64,000 bases of DNA from UBA9300 sp964577305 (GTDB lineage: Bacteria > Bacteroidota > Bacteroidia > Bacteroidales > VadinHA17). How positions within the stretch are numbered: position 1 is the first letter of the stretch; the number at the start of each line of letters is the position of its first letter. A program made the translations under genes and the position numbers. Below are positions 1-9,280 of this stretch, one piece after another. The notes beneath the pieces were generated by a model. It was not told the DNA's origin. It saw nothing but the letters and a program-made list of their open reading frames with translations, and searched no databases. The stretch spans positions 61,995-125,994 of the forward strand of contig CAZNYS010000002.1 of assembly GCA_964577305.1 (NCBI GenBank). The letters run 5' to 3'.

Positions 1-2
1 TA

Positions 3-377
3 TTTACTATTGATGTCAGTATGAATATCGATACAATAAATATCGGGTCAGTTCTTGTATTACCCTGGAAGACGTATGAAGATTTTAAGCGGGCCGTGGT
101 TGAGTATGTCTCTCCCAAAGAGATAGAGATGAAAAATATGGAAAAGAATCTTGCGCTGATCGAGAGACAAATAAATGAAGACCTGGACATCACACCTGAA
201 GCAGGATACAGGTACGCGATGCAACAGGAATCAGAAAGGATAATGACCAAGAACCAGTCTCCCGTTAATAATCTCTTCAATCCTTTTGCATGGGCAAAAT
301 TTATTGACGGTTTAAAAAATGGCCTTCTAAAGAATAAAAAATCAAAGAAAAAGAAGGACAGGGATAATAACGAATAA
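3..377 (+). CDS. 3' end of a probable CarboxypepD_reg-like domain protein (5' cut by window edge)
   Basis: The frame is open back to the window edge; the ATG at 21 is internal-looking, so this is probably the C-terminal part of a longer protein. The remnant begins just before a segment with VLVLPWKTYEDFKRAVVEY. In Bacteroidota this kind of 'VLPW-TYEEFK' stretch typically follows an N-terminal carboxypeptidase-regulatory-like beta-sandwich (family knowledge). The middle is a charged helix and the tail is Lys/Asp-rich (KKSKKKKDRD). It ends 28 bases before a TonB-dependent receptor on the same strand, so the two are probably co-transcribed. The exact role is unknown. Confidence 0.6.
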   Translation, partial: FTIDVSMNIDTINIGSVLVLPWKTYEDFKRAVVEYVSPKEIEMKNMEKNLALIERQINEDLDITPEAGYRYAMQQESERIMTKNQSPVNNLFNPFAWAKFIDGLKNGLLKNKKSKKKKDRDNNE

Positions 378-405
378 GAGGACTAACCTGATTAGCATAC
401 CTGAA

Positions 406-2826
406 ATGGCCAGAACCGTATTATTTTCCTTTCTTCTGCTGATTTGTGTACAGGTATACACCCAACCAGAAACTAGAGTTATCAGGGGATATGTAAGTGA
501 TACCACAGGAATGCCTGTGCCATTGGTAAATATAGGGGTAAAGGATCTGCAATACGGAACTTTTACAGGGGAAGACGGATCATATAGCCTTTCCTTACCT
601 GCCGACAATAATGATTACCTCCTTTTATTCTCAAGTATAGGTTACAAGAACTATGAAATTCAATTTTCTGCATACCCTGATACACTTGAAATAAATGTAA
701 TCCTCAAACCAGATATTACCAGGTTGCAGGATGTTAACATTGTGGAATACAGGCAAGGGGAAGCAGCATCACTGAAAAACATACCAGTAAAAGATATCCA
801 GCTGCTGCCTGCGATCTCAGGAAATATAGAAAAACTATTGGTATCACTACCCGGTGTGAATTCAAATAATGAATTATCGAATCAATATACTGTTAGGGGC
901 GGTAGTTACGATGAAAACCTGGTTTATGTGAATGATATTGAGATATACCACCCTGTACTGATAAAATCCGGGCAGCAGGAAGGGCTGAGTTTTCTAAACC
1001 CGGATCTTATCAGGGATGTAAGATTCTCAGCCGGAGGGTTTAATGCTTCTTACGGTGACAGGATGTCATCGGTGCTGGACATTAGGTATAAGGATCCTAA
1101 AGAAACAAAAGGTTCCGTAAAATCAGGATTGCTTTTAAATACTGCTCATATTGAGGGTACCGGGAAAAACAATAGGTTCAATTACATAGCAGGAGCACGC
1201 TATAAAACCAACCAATTCCTGCTTCAAACACTGGATACAAAAGGTAATTACAAACCCTCATTTTATGATTTACAGTCATTACTCAGGTACAACATATCAC
1301 GGAAGGCAGAAATAAGTTTAATGGGTAGCTATAGCTCAAATACATACTCATTTATCCCTGATTCAAGGAAAAGTTCTTTCGGTAATTTTAACGAAGCTTA
1401 CCAGTTATACGTACTTTATGATGGTTCTGAAACAGACAGTTACAGGTCATTTAATCTGGCATTATCCATTGACCTGGAATCACCGGCAGGCATGACCAGT
1501 AAATTTATTGCACACTACTATAATTCAGCAGAGAAAGAAACTTTTGATATAAGAGGATCCTATGCCCTTAATCTGCTTGATAAAAACCTTGGCTCCGAAA
1601 ACTTCGGTGATAGCATTATTAATGTTGGAATAGGCAGCTGGCTTAATCATGCACGGAATATTCTTCGGTTTAATATATATACATTAAAATATAAGGGGCG
1701 CTGGGAATACAGCAAAAATATCCTTAGCTGGGGATTGAAATACAACCATGAATCAGGTGTAGACATGATAAGGGAATGGGAAAAAATAGATTCAGCCGGC
1801 TATAGCATACCCTATTCGAGTGATGAACTTATGTTGAGCAAAGTGGTTATAAATGATACAATACTGTCAACCAACAGGTTAGAAGGATACCTTATTGACA
1901 GTTATATATTCAATATTTCAGGGCAGAGGTTTATTTTTACAGGTGGTTTAAGGTTTAGTTACTGGTCATTCTCAAAAAAATTGCTATTCAGCCCAAGGTT
2001 ATCCCTGTCATGGACACATCCATCAAACAGGGCCAGGTGCTACATTTCAGGCGGGGTTTACAACCAGCCACCATTTTACAGGGAAATGAGATTCCCAACA
2101 GGCATGGTAAACCAGGATATCAGATCACAAAAATCCGTACATACAGTCCTTGGAGCCGAATACAATTTTGTTCTTGGCATTACACCTTTCAGGTTGACAG
2201 GAGAACTGTATTACAAAAACCTTAAGAATATCATACCGTACAAGTACGAAAATATAAGGATAATATATTCTGCGGAAAACAATGCAAGAGGCTTTGTAAA
2301 GGGTTTTGATCTCAGGTTAAACGGTGAGTTTGTAAAAGATGCAGAGTCATGGATATCATTATCACTTATGGATGCCAGGCATGATATATTAAATGATGAA
2401 TACGGTTATTTCCCTGCTCCTTCAGATACACGGTTCTCAATGAATATCTTTTTCCAGGATTACTTTCCCTCAAATTCCACATACAGGGCACATATAAACC
2501 TTCATTACAGTACAGGAATACCAGTCAGTTCACCGTATACTGACAGGTATGACAGCTACCGGAGGATGCCCTCCTATAAAAGGGTCGATATTGGCTTTAC
2601 CAAAGTTTTTATAAGTAAATATTCAACTGTTACAGGAGGCTTTCTTTCGTTTTTTGAGGAAATAATAGCCGGTTTAGAGGTCTTTAACCTCCTTGACATC
2701 CGTAATACCATATCATATAACTGGCTTACAACAGTGAATAACCTCAGTGGTGAGTCCAGACAGTATGCCGTACCAAATTATCTTACAGGGAGGAGTTATA
2801 ATGTCAGGCTTCTCGTGTCGTTCTGA
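406..2826 (+). CDS. TonB-dependent receptor with CarboxypepD_reg-like domain
   Basis: Outer-membrane TonB-dependent receptor, 806 residues. An N-terminal signal peptide (about 1-20, hydrophobic FSFLLLICVQVYTQ) is followed by a CarboxypepD_reg-like beta-sandwich (about 23-110, 'RGYVSDTTGMPVPLVNIGV', 'SSIGYKNYE'). The plug lies at about 125-225, with VRGGSYDENLVYVND near residue 163. The rest is beta-barrel, rich in alternating aromatic residues, and ends in a terminal Phe as outer-membrane barrels usually do. No SusD partner follows, so it is not a typical Sus pair. The substrate cannot be read from sequence. A convergent AEC transporter lies downstream. Confidence 0.93.
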   Translation: MARTVLFSFLLLICVQVYTQPETRVIRGYVSDTTGMPVPLVNIGVKDLQYGTFTGEDGSYSLSLPADNNDYLLLFSSIGYKNYEIQFSAYPDTLEINVILKPDITRLQDVNIVEYRQGEAASLKNIPVKDIQLLPAISGNIEKLLVSLPGVNSNNELSNQYTVRGGSYDENLVYVNDIEIYHPVLIKSGQQEGLSFLNPDLIRDVRFSAGGFNASYGDRMSSVLDIRYKDPKETKGSVKSGLLLNTAHIEGTGKNNRFNYIAGARYKTNQFLLQTLDTKGNYKPSFYDLQSLLRYNISRKAEISLMGSYSSNTYSFIPDSRKSSFGNFNEAYQLYVLYDGSETDSYRSFNLALSIDLESPAGMTSKFIAHYYNSAEKETFDIRGSYALNLLDKNLGSENFGDSIINVGIGSWLNHARNILRFNIYTLKYKGRWEYSKNILSWGLKYNHESGVDMIREWEKIDSAGYSIPYSSDELMLSKVVINDTILSTNRLEGYLIDSYIFNISGQRFIFTGGLRFSYWSFSKKLLFSPRLSLSWTHPSNRARCYISGGVYNQPPFYREMRFPTGMVNQDIRSQKSVHTVLGAEYNFVLGITPFRLTGELYYKNLKNIIPYKYENIRIIYSAENNARGFVKGFDLRLNGEFVKDAESWISLSLMDARHDILNDEYGYFPAPSDTRFSMNIFFQDYFPSNSTYRAHINLHYSTGIPVSSPYTDRYDSYRRMPSYKRVDIGFTKVFISKYSTVTGGFLSFFEEIIAGLEVFNLLDIRNTISYNWLTTVNNLSGESRQYAVPNYLTGRSYNVRLLVSF

Positions 2827-2880
2827 ACAAAGCGAAGAATTTATTAAATAAGGCTTATTATACAGATCTTTTGCTGAAGT

Positions 2881-3840
2881 TCAGGACAACAGTAAGTGCA
2901 TCATCAGCCAGTAAATAAATGGAAGGGTTATTATACTAAGTATCGTTGAAATGAAGACATTTGCTGTGGCAAGATGGTCGTCGACATTATACATTTTGGC
3001 GATAATGACTATGTTGGCCATGCATGGCATGGCAGCTTCAACAATTAACACGGAAATAATCAGCGGGTCAAGTCCTTCCAGAATATTGTTTCTTAATACT
3101 GCAAATCCAAGGATAAAAAGAAACGGGAAAAGTAAGTTCTTATTAAAAGAGGTCAGGTATACTAACTTATTAGTAAACACACCTTTGATATTCATTAAAC
3201 CAAGTAGGGCACCTATATAAAGCATTGAAAGGTAAATTGTTGTTCCGCCAAGGCTGACAAATGGTTTTAGCAGCACCCCGGGTATTTTTATATCAAGCAA
3301 AAACAGCACAAAACCTGCCAGGATGGCTACTGAGTTGGGATTTATCATATTCTTAAGGCTCGCCTTAAAGCTCATACCCCCTTTCCTGGTAATGACATAA
3401 ATGCCTAGCGTCCACAAAAGCATTATTGATACGAAAGCATATAGACTGGCATAAAAAAGACCAAGCTCTCCAAAGAGAGCATTTACTACAGGAAAACCAA
3501 AATAGAGAACGTTTCCGAATGCATTATGAGGGATAAAAACTGACCGTTGCTCATGCTTCATACTGAACATCCTTGAAAACAGGACGGCAAAAAGTAGCAT
3601 CACAAGTATCAATACCAGCGAGATTATAATTACCATAAGACTATTCCTCAGTATTACAGGGCTGAGTTCAAGCTTACTGAAATTGGTAAAAAGAAGAAGA
3701 GGTAATGTAATGTTAAAAATAATCTTTACAAGAGCATCTCTTGCCTGTTCCCTTATTACCCCAATTTTCGAGGTGAAAACACCTATTAGTACAAGAACAG
3801 CAAGGAAGGATATTTGTTCCAGGATAATTGATTGTTGCAT
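2881..3840 (-). CDS. AEC (auxin efflux carrier) family transporter
   Basis: Inner-membrane permease of the auxin efflux carrier/malate permease family, 319 residues, the usual length. About ten hydrophobic segments run through the protein in two halves, starting with ISFLAVLVLIGVFTSKIG. The helix-breaking stretch 'NITLPLLLFTNFSKLEL' near residue 45 and 'VEAAMPCMANIVIIAKMYNVD' near 265 match the family's conserved crossing regions. Bacterial members often move malate or other organic anions, but the substrate here is not known. It converges with the TonB receptor and is divergent from the TonB-like gene at 3907. Confidence 0.88.
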   Translation of the reverse strand: MQQSIILEQISFLAVLVLIGVFTSKIGVIREQARDALVKIIFNITLPLLLFTNFSKLELSPVILRNSLMVIIISLVLILVMLLFAVLFSRMFSMKHEQRSVFIPHNAFGNVLYFGFPVVNALFGELGLFYASLYAFVSIMLLWTLGIYVITRKGGMSFKASLKNMINPNSVAILAGFVLFLLDIKIPGVLLKPFVSLGGTTIYLSMLYIGALLGLMNIKGVFTNKLVYLTSFNKNLLFPFLFILGFAVLRNNILEGLDPLIISVLIVEAAMPCMANIVIIAKMYNVDDHLATANVFISTILSIITLPFIYWLMMHLLLS

Positions 3841-3906
3841 TAAATAGTCAGTTTACCTTTATTGTTTAAGGTGGTAAAAATAATAATTTATAATTTCGTA
3901 ATCAGA

Positions 3907-4650
3907 ATGAAGAAGCACGAAGGTAAAATAGTGGGAATAATAGGCACAATTATAATACATATAATTGTTGGCATAGTATTTATGTCGGCTAAACTATCAT
4001 CGGCTTACAGGGAGAAACAGTCCGAATTCCTGGTTGAATTTCAGCCAGACCAGGAATTTGTAGAAAATGATATTGTTGAAATGCCCATTACCCTGGAGGA
4101 ATTATTTGAGGGCGATGACCGGTTTACGGATATAATAAGAAATATTGCCAGCCGGCGGGAAATTGAGATAGACAAGGAAGATTATATTAACAGGGTAAAA
4201 GAAGAGATGATTGCAGAAGGCAAACTGGGTGAGGATAATTATATTGACCGGCAAAATAGGATTCTGGAAGAGATGGATGAAGGTGATACTGCTTATGAGT
4301 CAGCGCAGGAGGATAGTCTTGTCCTGACTCAAAAGCTTTCTGCAAATGAGCTGGCGGCCAGTTATGATGGTCCAACCCGTGTTTATTATAACCTGCCCGG
4401 CAGGTACCATCTCAATTTGCCTATTCCAATATACAAATGTGAAAATGCAGGCCTGGTGGTAATTAATATAACCGTTGACCCTGCCGGGGAAATAATCGAT
4501 TTTAGTTATAATGACCTTGAAAGCTCAACATCCAGCGAATGTTTGTATGAAGCAGCAATGAATGCTATAAAAAGGACAAGGTTTAATCCGGACCCATCAG
4601 CACCAAAAAAGCAGGAAGGTACGATAACATATCAATTTGTGGCACAGTAA
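3907..4650 (+). CDS. TonB-like energy-transducer protein
   Basis: Short cytoplasmic N-terminus, one transmembrane helix (about residues 8-27, 'IVGIIGTIIIHIIVGIVFM'), a long acidic linker and a C-terminal TonB-type domain (about 170-247) with the motif 'AGLVVINITVDPAGEIIDF' and 'AMNAIKRTRFNPDPSAP'. This is the layout of periplasm-spanning TonB-family proteins. The open frame reaches back to 3862. I chose ATG 3907 because MKKHEGK gives a normal short basic N-terminus before the helix. The linker is acidic rather than Pro/Lys-rich, so it may be a divergent TonB-like protein rather than the main TonB. ExbB/ExbD are not in the window. Confidence 0.75.
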   Translation: MKKHEGKIVGIIGTIIIHIIVGIVFMSAKLSSAYREKQSEFLVEFQPDQEFVENDIVEMPITLEELFEGDDRFTDIIRNIASRREIEIDKEDYINRVKEEMIAEGKLGEDNYIDRQNRILEEMDEGDTAYESAQEDSLVLTQKLSANELAASYDGPTRVYYNLPGRYHLNLPIPIYKCENAGLVVINITVDPAGEIIDFSYNDLESSTSSECLYEAAMNAIKRTRFNPDPSAPKKQEGTITYQFVAQ

Positions 4651-4749
4651 TAGTGACAAACGACCGACTACAAAAGACTAAAGAACTGTCACGGAAAAGG
4701 AGCCTGCAATTGGAGAAGGAATAAAAAAAGGCGGCTGGATTGACTATAG

Positions 4750-5478
4750 TCAAAAAAGGGTTGACTGGTCAGGGTACGAATAAGGTTTCACGAGTTCCGG
4801 AATATTCCTGTTTACCCGGGCATTATTTATCAGGGGGCTGATAGTATGAGCTTTTAAGGTCTCATCGGGGTAAGGTTTAATTATGTCAGTAAGATCGTCT
4901 TTTCCGGTACCAGGGTTGAGCCATTTTTCCTCTTCATGATCATGAAGAATTACAGGCATTCTTTTTTTCGTGTTATGTATCTTCGAAAGAAGCTTATTGG
5001 CTCCTGAAGTAATAATGGTAAAAGTAAGTATATTGCTACCTGTTAAAGGCTCTTTCCATCTGTCATACAGACCTGCCAGCATCATTATTTCTGAGTGTGG
5101 CAGATAAATATACCATGGTATTTTTTCACCCCCTTTATGCTGCCATTCAAAAAAACCTTTGACAGGTACTATACACCTCCTGCTGGTAAAAGAACCGGCA
5201 AATGAAGGTTTGGTTGCCAGTGTTTCAGCCCTGGCATTAAAAGTCATATACCTTATTTTCTGCGCTTCCTCAACTCCTGCCGTCCACCCTGGTATAAGTC
5301 CCCACTTGATCAACCTGATATTGAATTCATCATTGAAATAACCTGCAACTGGTAACTCCGGCAATGAGTGGGCATGATAATAGTAGCTTGGCCTGTAATT
5401 TTCATCATCAATAAAGGAGGTATTGAATCGTTTCTCCAATTCTTCCTTTACTATATTTACATTTACTGTGAAACACAT
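4750..5478 (-). CDS. SOS response-associated peptidase family, abasic-site sensor (YedK/HMCES)
   Basis: Member of the SRAP family, which forms a covalent thiazolidine link with abasic sites in single-stranded DNA. The frame can start two codons earlier (MSMCF), but the family uses Cys2 exposed after Met removal, so the start is set at 5478 to give MCFTVNV. Other key residues are visible: Asn81 in 'TFNARAET', Glu111 in 'KGFFEWQ' and His168 in 'IHNTKKRMPVIL'. The length of 242 residues is typical. It stands alone, followed on its own strand by a beta-lactamase-like serine hydrolase upstream in the genome. The identification rests on conserved family motifs. Confidence 0.9.
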   Translation of the reverse strand: MCFTVNVNIVKEELEKRFNTSFIDDENYRPSYYYHAHSLPELPVAGYFNDEFNIRLIKWGLIPGWTAGVEEAQKIRYMTFNARAETLATKPSFAGSFTSRRCIVPVKGFFEWQHKGGEKIPWYIYLPHSEIMMLAGLYDRWKEPLTGSNILTFTIITSGANKLLSKIHNTKKRMPVILHDHEEEKWLNPGTGKDDLTDIIKPYPDETLKAHTISPLINNARVNRNIPELVKPYSYPDQSTLF

Positions 5479-5499
5479 ACTCAAACATGTATAACAGTA

Positions 5500-6810
5500 T
5501 TAATAGCCTATTCCCTGAATCGGTTCTACAGGTACAGGTAATAAATATGAGAACAGGTCAGTATCTGACCATGAAGTTGTATTTTCTATAACTCTTGACA
5601 TCAGGAGGTTAATATCATTTGTAAACATTGAGCCTTTCCATGTACTTGTATTGAGCAATACAGCCCAGAGGGTTCCGTCGGGCATGCGCTTTATCATGGC
5701 TGAGGTACCCGCAAATGAACCTGTTCTCCACCAGTAACCATTTCTTGTCGTTTCCTTCCATCCCACAGGGGCAAATCCGTTAGAGCGGTCTGTCATAAAA
5801 TCTATTAAAGGCTCCGGAAGTATATCCTCACCAATATTGAGGCCGTCAACCGACATTACAAACCTTAGCAGGTCCGGTGCAGTGGCAATCCATGCCCCGG
5901 CTCCACCCAGTGCTTCAATATCATTACCTCCATAGGATGCCGGTACCAATTCCTCAGTACCATAGATTGATTCCTTTAGCACTGCATTATAGGGTTCATA
6001 ATATCTAACCTCAAGAGGATCCTTCTCTTCATAGAGGTTTTTAGCCAGCTCAAAATCGTAAATACCCAGCGGCTCAAATATCTCTTTCCTGCAATAATCT
6101 TCATATGACATCCCTGATACTTCCTCAATAACCAATCCGAGTATAGCGTATCCGAGGTTTGAATATGATCTGCCCTTGCCAGGTGTGAAATGTAATCTTT
6201 TATTAAGAGCGAACCTGACTATATCTTCATTTGACACAGGCAACTCTTTTCCGAGAAAGTCAGCTACCACATGCGGCATAAACATATGATCGCCATACCT
6301 GTGACTCCATCCGGCCTGGTGAGCAAGCAGGTGAGCAACAGTAATATCATATACCCTTTTATCCCTTGGATTTTCAAAATACTCACTGTCCAGGATTCCA
6401 CCTGTGCCAAATACTTTATCCCTGAGATTAATCTTATTTTCTGACTGAAGCTTCATTATGGCAGTAGCAGTAATTAGCTTGGAAATACTGGCTATCCTGA
6501 ATTTATGATACGGCTCAACTTTAATATTCCTGCTGGAATCGGCAAGACCGTAACCCCGGGCGAAAACAAGCTTCCCATTCCGGACAATAGCCACAGAAGC
6601 ACCTTTTACGTCCCAGTAGCGAAGAAAATTATTGAAAGGCCTGTCAATATATTGATAATTTATATCAGAAGCACAATCATTCCTTATCCTTGCATTCTCA
6701 GGTGTAAAAACCGAGTCCGGAAGGCTCATTCCTCCAATTGAATCAGGGTTATGATCCAGTATTACAAAAATTGCGATCAGAAGTATATACTTGTAATATT
6801 GTCTTTTCAT
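5500..6810 (-). CDS. Serine hydrolase, beta-lactamase class C-like
   Basis: Exported serine hydrolase of the beta-lactamase/DD-peptidase (PF00144) group, 436 residues. A signal-anchor-like N-terminus (MKRQYYKYILLIAIFVIL) precedes the catalytic domain. Ser108-x-x-Lys111 (SISK), the Tyr-x-Asn motif in 'SYSNLGYAILGLV' and a third motif RTG in 'WWRTGSFAG' are all present. The frame is open to 6864, but a TATTTTTG -7 element at 6830-6837 implies transcription starts below that point, so ATG 6810 is preferred. Such proteins act as esterases or peptidases; beta-lactam hydrolysis should not be assumed. Confidence 0.9.
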   Translation of the reverse strand: MKRQYYKYILLIAIFVILDHNPDSIGGMSLPDSVFTPENARIRNDCASDINYQYIDRPFNNFLRYWDVKGASVAIVRNGKLVFARGYGLADSSRNIKVEPYHKFRIASISKLITATAIMKLQSENKINLRDKVFGTGGILDSEYFENPRDKRVYDITVAHLLAHQAGWSHRYGDHMFMPHVVADFLGKELPVSNEDIVRFALNKRLHFTPGKGRSYSNLGYAILGLVIEEVSGMSYEDYCRKEIFEPLGIYDFELAKNLYEEKDPLEVRYYEPYNAVLKESIYGTEELVPASYGGNDIEALGGAGAWIATAPDLLRFVMSVDGLNIGEDILPEPLIDFMTDRSNGFAPVGWKETTRNGYWWRTGSFAGTSAMIKRMPDGTLWAVLLNTSTWKGSMFTNDINLLMSRVIENTTSWSDTDLFSYLLPVPVEPIQGIGY

Positions 6811-6829
6811 CCTGTTTTTTTCCACACTG

Positions 6830-6837
6830 CAAAAATA
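6830..6837 (-). promoter_or_regulatory. Promoter -7 element (TAnnTTTG) for the serine hydrolase
   Basis: On the minus strand the bases read TATTTTTG, an exact match to the Bacteroidota -7 consensus TAnnTTTG. The implied transcription start lies about 13 bases before ATG 6810. No good -33 TTTG is seen at the usual spacing. Confidence 0.45.
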
Positions 6838-6922
6838 ATAAAACATAAAAAATAATAAATTCAAGCTATTAACATAGGCTTAATAATTAACAATAGTTAT
6901 TAACAAACAGGAGATTAATATA

Positions 6923-7684
6923 TTAATGCAGCCTGTGGTAGATCTTATCAACAAGGTCTTTAAGATCAGAAGGTACTGCTGCCCTCAGATTATCGAAATC
7001 AGGCTTTGCTCTTGGTCTGCACCGCAGGTCGTCAGGATCATTTAGGGGTGTCCTGGTGCCTTTACCAAGGTAGGGAAATATCCTCCATGTATAGTCTTCC
7101 CTGAACAGAGGCTGCAGTTCCAGGCCTATCAGATCAAAAAGTACGGCGGGAGCATAATCCATGCTTTGATCCAGTTTCCTTACTTCTTCCTTTATCCACT
7201 CACTGGAAGCCAGGTTCAACATTATATCAACATTCTGGAATGCAGTTTTTACCTTTTCCGATTTTAGTGATGAGAAAGCTTCGTATGCTCCCTCATATTC
7301 AGGTCCCGGGCAATCATCTTTCCATTTCTCTGCAAAATAGTCAAGAAAACTGAACGAGGCCATATGAGCCATAGCATTTGCCAGCCAGGTAATTTGCCGG
7401 GGATCACTGTAAATTGTGCTGAGAACATGCGAAAACTGGTATGCAACCTTACCATAGGTGAGGTGCCCAACGGTCAATCCTACCTTGTAATGATCCTCAG
7501 CCAAAGGAGTATATACCCTCATGCCGTAATAGAGATCATTTATTACCTGTATGGTCTTATATCCAAGAGGAGGAGGGGAATCAACCAGCCTGTCAAACTC
7601 AGATGAAAGTTCATTAACAACAGGTGCGATATTACTATTATAAGATTCAGAATCCCATAATTCAAGTATAATTTTCCAGTTCAT
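6923..7684 (-). CDS. Conserved-looking hypothetical protein
   Basis: I do not recognise this family. The protein has 253 residues, no signal peptide and no clear transmembrane helix, so it is probably cytoplasmic. It is mostly helical, with a His-containing middle segment ('GHLTYGKVAYQFSHVL' and 'LANAMAHMASFSFLDYFAEKW', about residues 88-140) and a Pro/Arg-rich C-terminal part ('KGTRTPLNDPDDLRCRPRAK'). Two regularly spaced His-containing helices could bind a metal, but this is a guess. It sits 112 bases upstream of the serine hydrolase on the same strand, each with its own -7 element. Confidence 0.7.
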   Translation of the reverse strand: MNWKIILELWDSESYNSNIAPVVNELSSEFDRLVDSPPPLGYKTIQVINDLYYGMRVYTPLAEDHYKVGLTVGHLTYGKVAYQFSHVLSTIYSDPRQITWLANAMAHMASFSFLDYFAEKWKDDCPGPEYEGAYEAFSSLKSEKVKTAFQNVDIMLNLASSEWIKEEVRKLDQSMDYAPAVLFDLIGLELQPLFREDYTWRIFPYLGKGTRTPLNDPDDLRCRPRAKPDFDNLRAAVPSDLKDLVDKIYHRLH

Positions 7685-7766
7685 TTCCGTTAGTTTAAAA
7701 TTATTTTAAATTCCACCAGCTTCCTTTTATATCAATTTAGGCTTTTTTGCGATGCAATGCAAATTT

Positions 7767-7774
7767 CAAAAATA
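7767..7774 (-). promoter_or_regulatory. Promoter -7 element (TAnnTTTG) for the hypothetical gene at 6923-7684
   Basis: The minus strand reads TATTTTTG about 83 bases upstream of the start codon at 7684, implying a leader of roughly 75 bases. No -33 element is clear. Confidence 0.35.
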
Positions 7775-7819
7775 TATGTTTAATATGCAATAAGTAGATT
7801 CTGTATATTGAGCTTTTGT

Positions 7820-7827
7820 TATCTTTG
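7820..7827 (+). promoter_or_regulatory. Promoter -7 element (TAnnTTTG) for the ankyrin-lipoprotein-LarA operon
   Basis: TATCTTTG matches the Bacteroidota -7 consensus exactly. Transcription would begin near 7834, which makes the earlier in-frame start codons at 7808 and 7835 unlikely and supports ATG 7862. Confidence 0.5.
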
Positions 7828-7861
7828 TAATAATATGCTATCAAAAACCCTCAATAATGAT

Positions 7862-9280
7862 ATGTTGCGAAGCTTAAGCCTCATTCTATTATTGATAAGT
7901 TTGAGCCTTAATGCTTCCGGACAAAATGACCCGGTCATTATTGACACCTCATATTATCTTCCCTATCCTGAAGGCCTTAACACCAATTTAATGATAGCTT
8001 CAGCAGAAGGATATACCTCTGAAGTACATCGTCTTATAAAACTGGGAGCCGACATAGATGGTACTGACTATGAAAATATTAGTTCCCTGATATATGCCGT
8101 GGCAAATAATCATCTAACCACGGTAAAGGCCCTGCTTGAATATAACCCTGATACAGAAATACTGACAAACGACGGGGAGTCGGCGTTACATATCGCTGTA
8201 AAGGATAATATGCTGGAAATTGCAGAAGCACTGATAAGAGCAGAAACAAATATAAACCTCAAAGACCCTAACGGAGCCACACCATTACATTATGCATCAG
8301 TATACGGCTTTTTTTATATGTGTGACATGCTTATATATTATAATGCAGATATTGAAGCCAGAACAAAAGACGGAAGTACTCCACTTATAGCTGCCGTATA
8401 TTCCGGTCAGGCTGATGTAAGTGATTTACTGCTGCAATCAGGATCAAATGCTAATATACCTGATAATGAAGGCTATACACCCCTTATGATTGCGGCTCAG
8501 AATAATGATACACTCCTGATGAGTTTATTAATAAAGGCAGGTGCTGATTTGCACGTGATTAATGATTATAAATATGATGCCATGGGAATGGCAATAAGAA
8601 CTAATCATTATGAAGCATATAAATTCCTCATGGCAAAAGTTGACCCTGAAAGATATACTAATAATGAAACATTATCCCCGGTACTGATAGCACGGAAGTA
8701 CGGAAGGACAAAAATCCTGGAAGAATTAAAGGATGCAGGATTTTCTGAGCCGTCTAAATTAAGCTTTGATCATGTTAAAATTCAGGCAGGAATTAAAACA
8801 TCTGTCCGAGACTACTATACAAGGTTAGGCCTCAGTTTTAAAGATCCATTACTTAAGCTGATGCTGAATGCCGGTTTTGAGTTGAAACCAATGTACAGTA
8901 AAGTACTGGTTGAATATTCTTCAGATACTTATTACCAGTATTTTGATAAAAGGTATATTCTTTATGCAGGAGCGGGAAAGGAATTTAAACTGATTGAGCA
9001 TTATTCAAAGGGCAATCTTTCAATTGATTTACACCTCAATGCAGGATATATGATGGCCAGTCAATACAGGGGTACAAATATCAAGCCTCCCGACAAGGTG
9101 AGGATAATGCCACAGGTTGTTTTGAGATGGAATAAAGGGAAATTTAATATCTATGCTGGGTATGAGTATATGAATACTGAACTTTACAGGATTGGCCCCA
9201 GCTGGTTTAGCTTTGGATTAGCCTATGATGTATATTTTGATAAGATGCAAAGTCCGGTAAAAAAGATCAAATGGTACTGA
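7862..9280 (+). CDS. Exported ankyrin-repeat protein with C-terminal beta-barrel-like domain
   Basis: 472 residues from ATG 7862, chosen because a signal peptide (MLRSLSLILLLISLSLNASG) follows and a -7 element lies at 7820-7827. About eight ankyrin repeats occupy residues 45-300, with typical units such as 'DGESALHIAVKDNMLEIAEALI' (split form), 'NGATPLHYASVYGF' and 'EGYTPLMIAAQNND'. The last 150 residues change character: alternating aromatic strands such as 'KVLVEYSSDTYYQYF', 'LSIDLHLNAGYMMASQY' and 'FNIYAGYEYMNTELY' suggest an outer-membrane barrel or a similar beta domain. The stop overlaps the next gene by 10 bases, so they are translationally coupled. The function is unknown; ankyrin units usually bind proteins. 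Confidence 0.8.
   Translation: MLRSLSLILLLISLSLNASGQNDPVIIDTSYYLPYPEGLNTNLMIASAEGYTSEVHRLIKLGADIDGTDYENISSLIYAVANNHLTTVKALLEYNPDTEILTNDGESALHIAVKDNMLEIAEALIRAETNINLKDPNGATPLHYASVYGFFYMCDMLIYYNADIEARTKDGSTPLIAAVYSGQADVSDLLLQSGSNANIPDNEGYTPLMIAAQNNDTLLMSLLIKAGADLHVINDYKYDAMGMAIRTNHYEAYKFLMAKVDPERYTNNETLSPVLIARKYGRTKILEELKDAGFSEPSKLSFDHVKIQAGIKTSVRDYYTRLGLSFKDPLLKLMLNAGFELKPMYSKVLVEYSSDTYYQYFDKRYILYAGAGKEFKLIEHYSKGNLSIDLHLNAGYMMASQYRGTNIKPPDKVRIMPQVVLRWNKGKFNIYAGYEYMNTELYRIGPSWFSFGLAYDVYFDKMQSPVKKIKWY

Noticed and set aside
4740..4753. 14-base palindrome TTGACTATAGTCAA at the end of the YedK gene as a terminator
   Set aside because: Too short as a hairpin once a loop is allowed, and no T-tract belongs to it.
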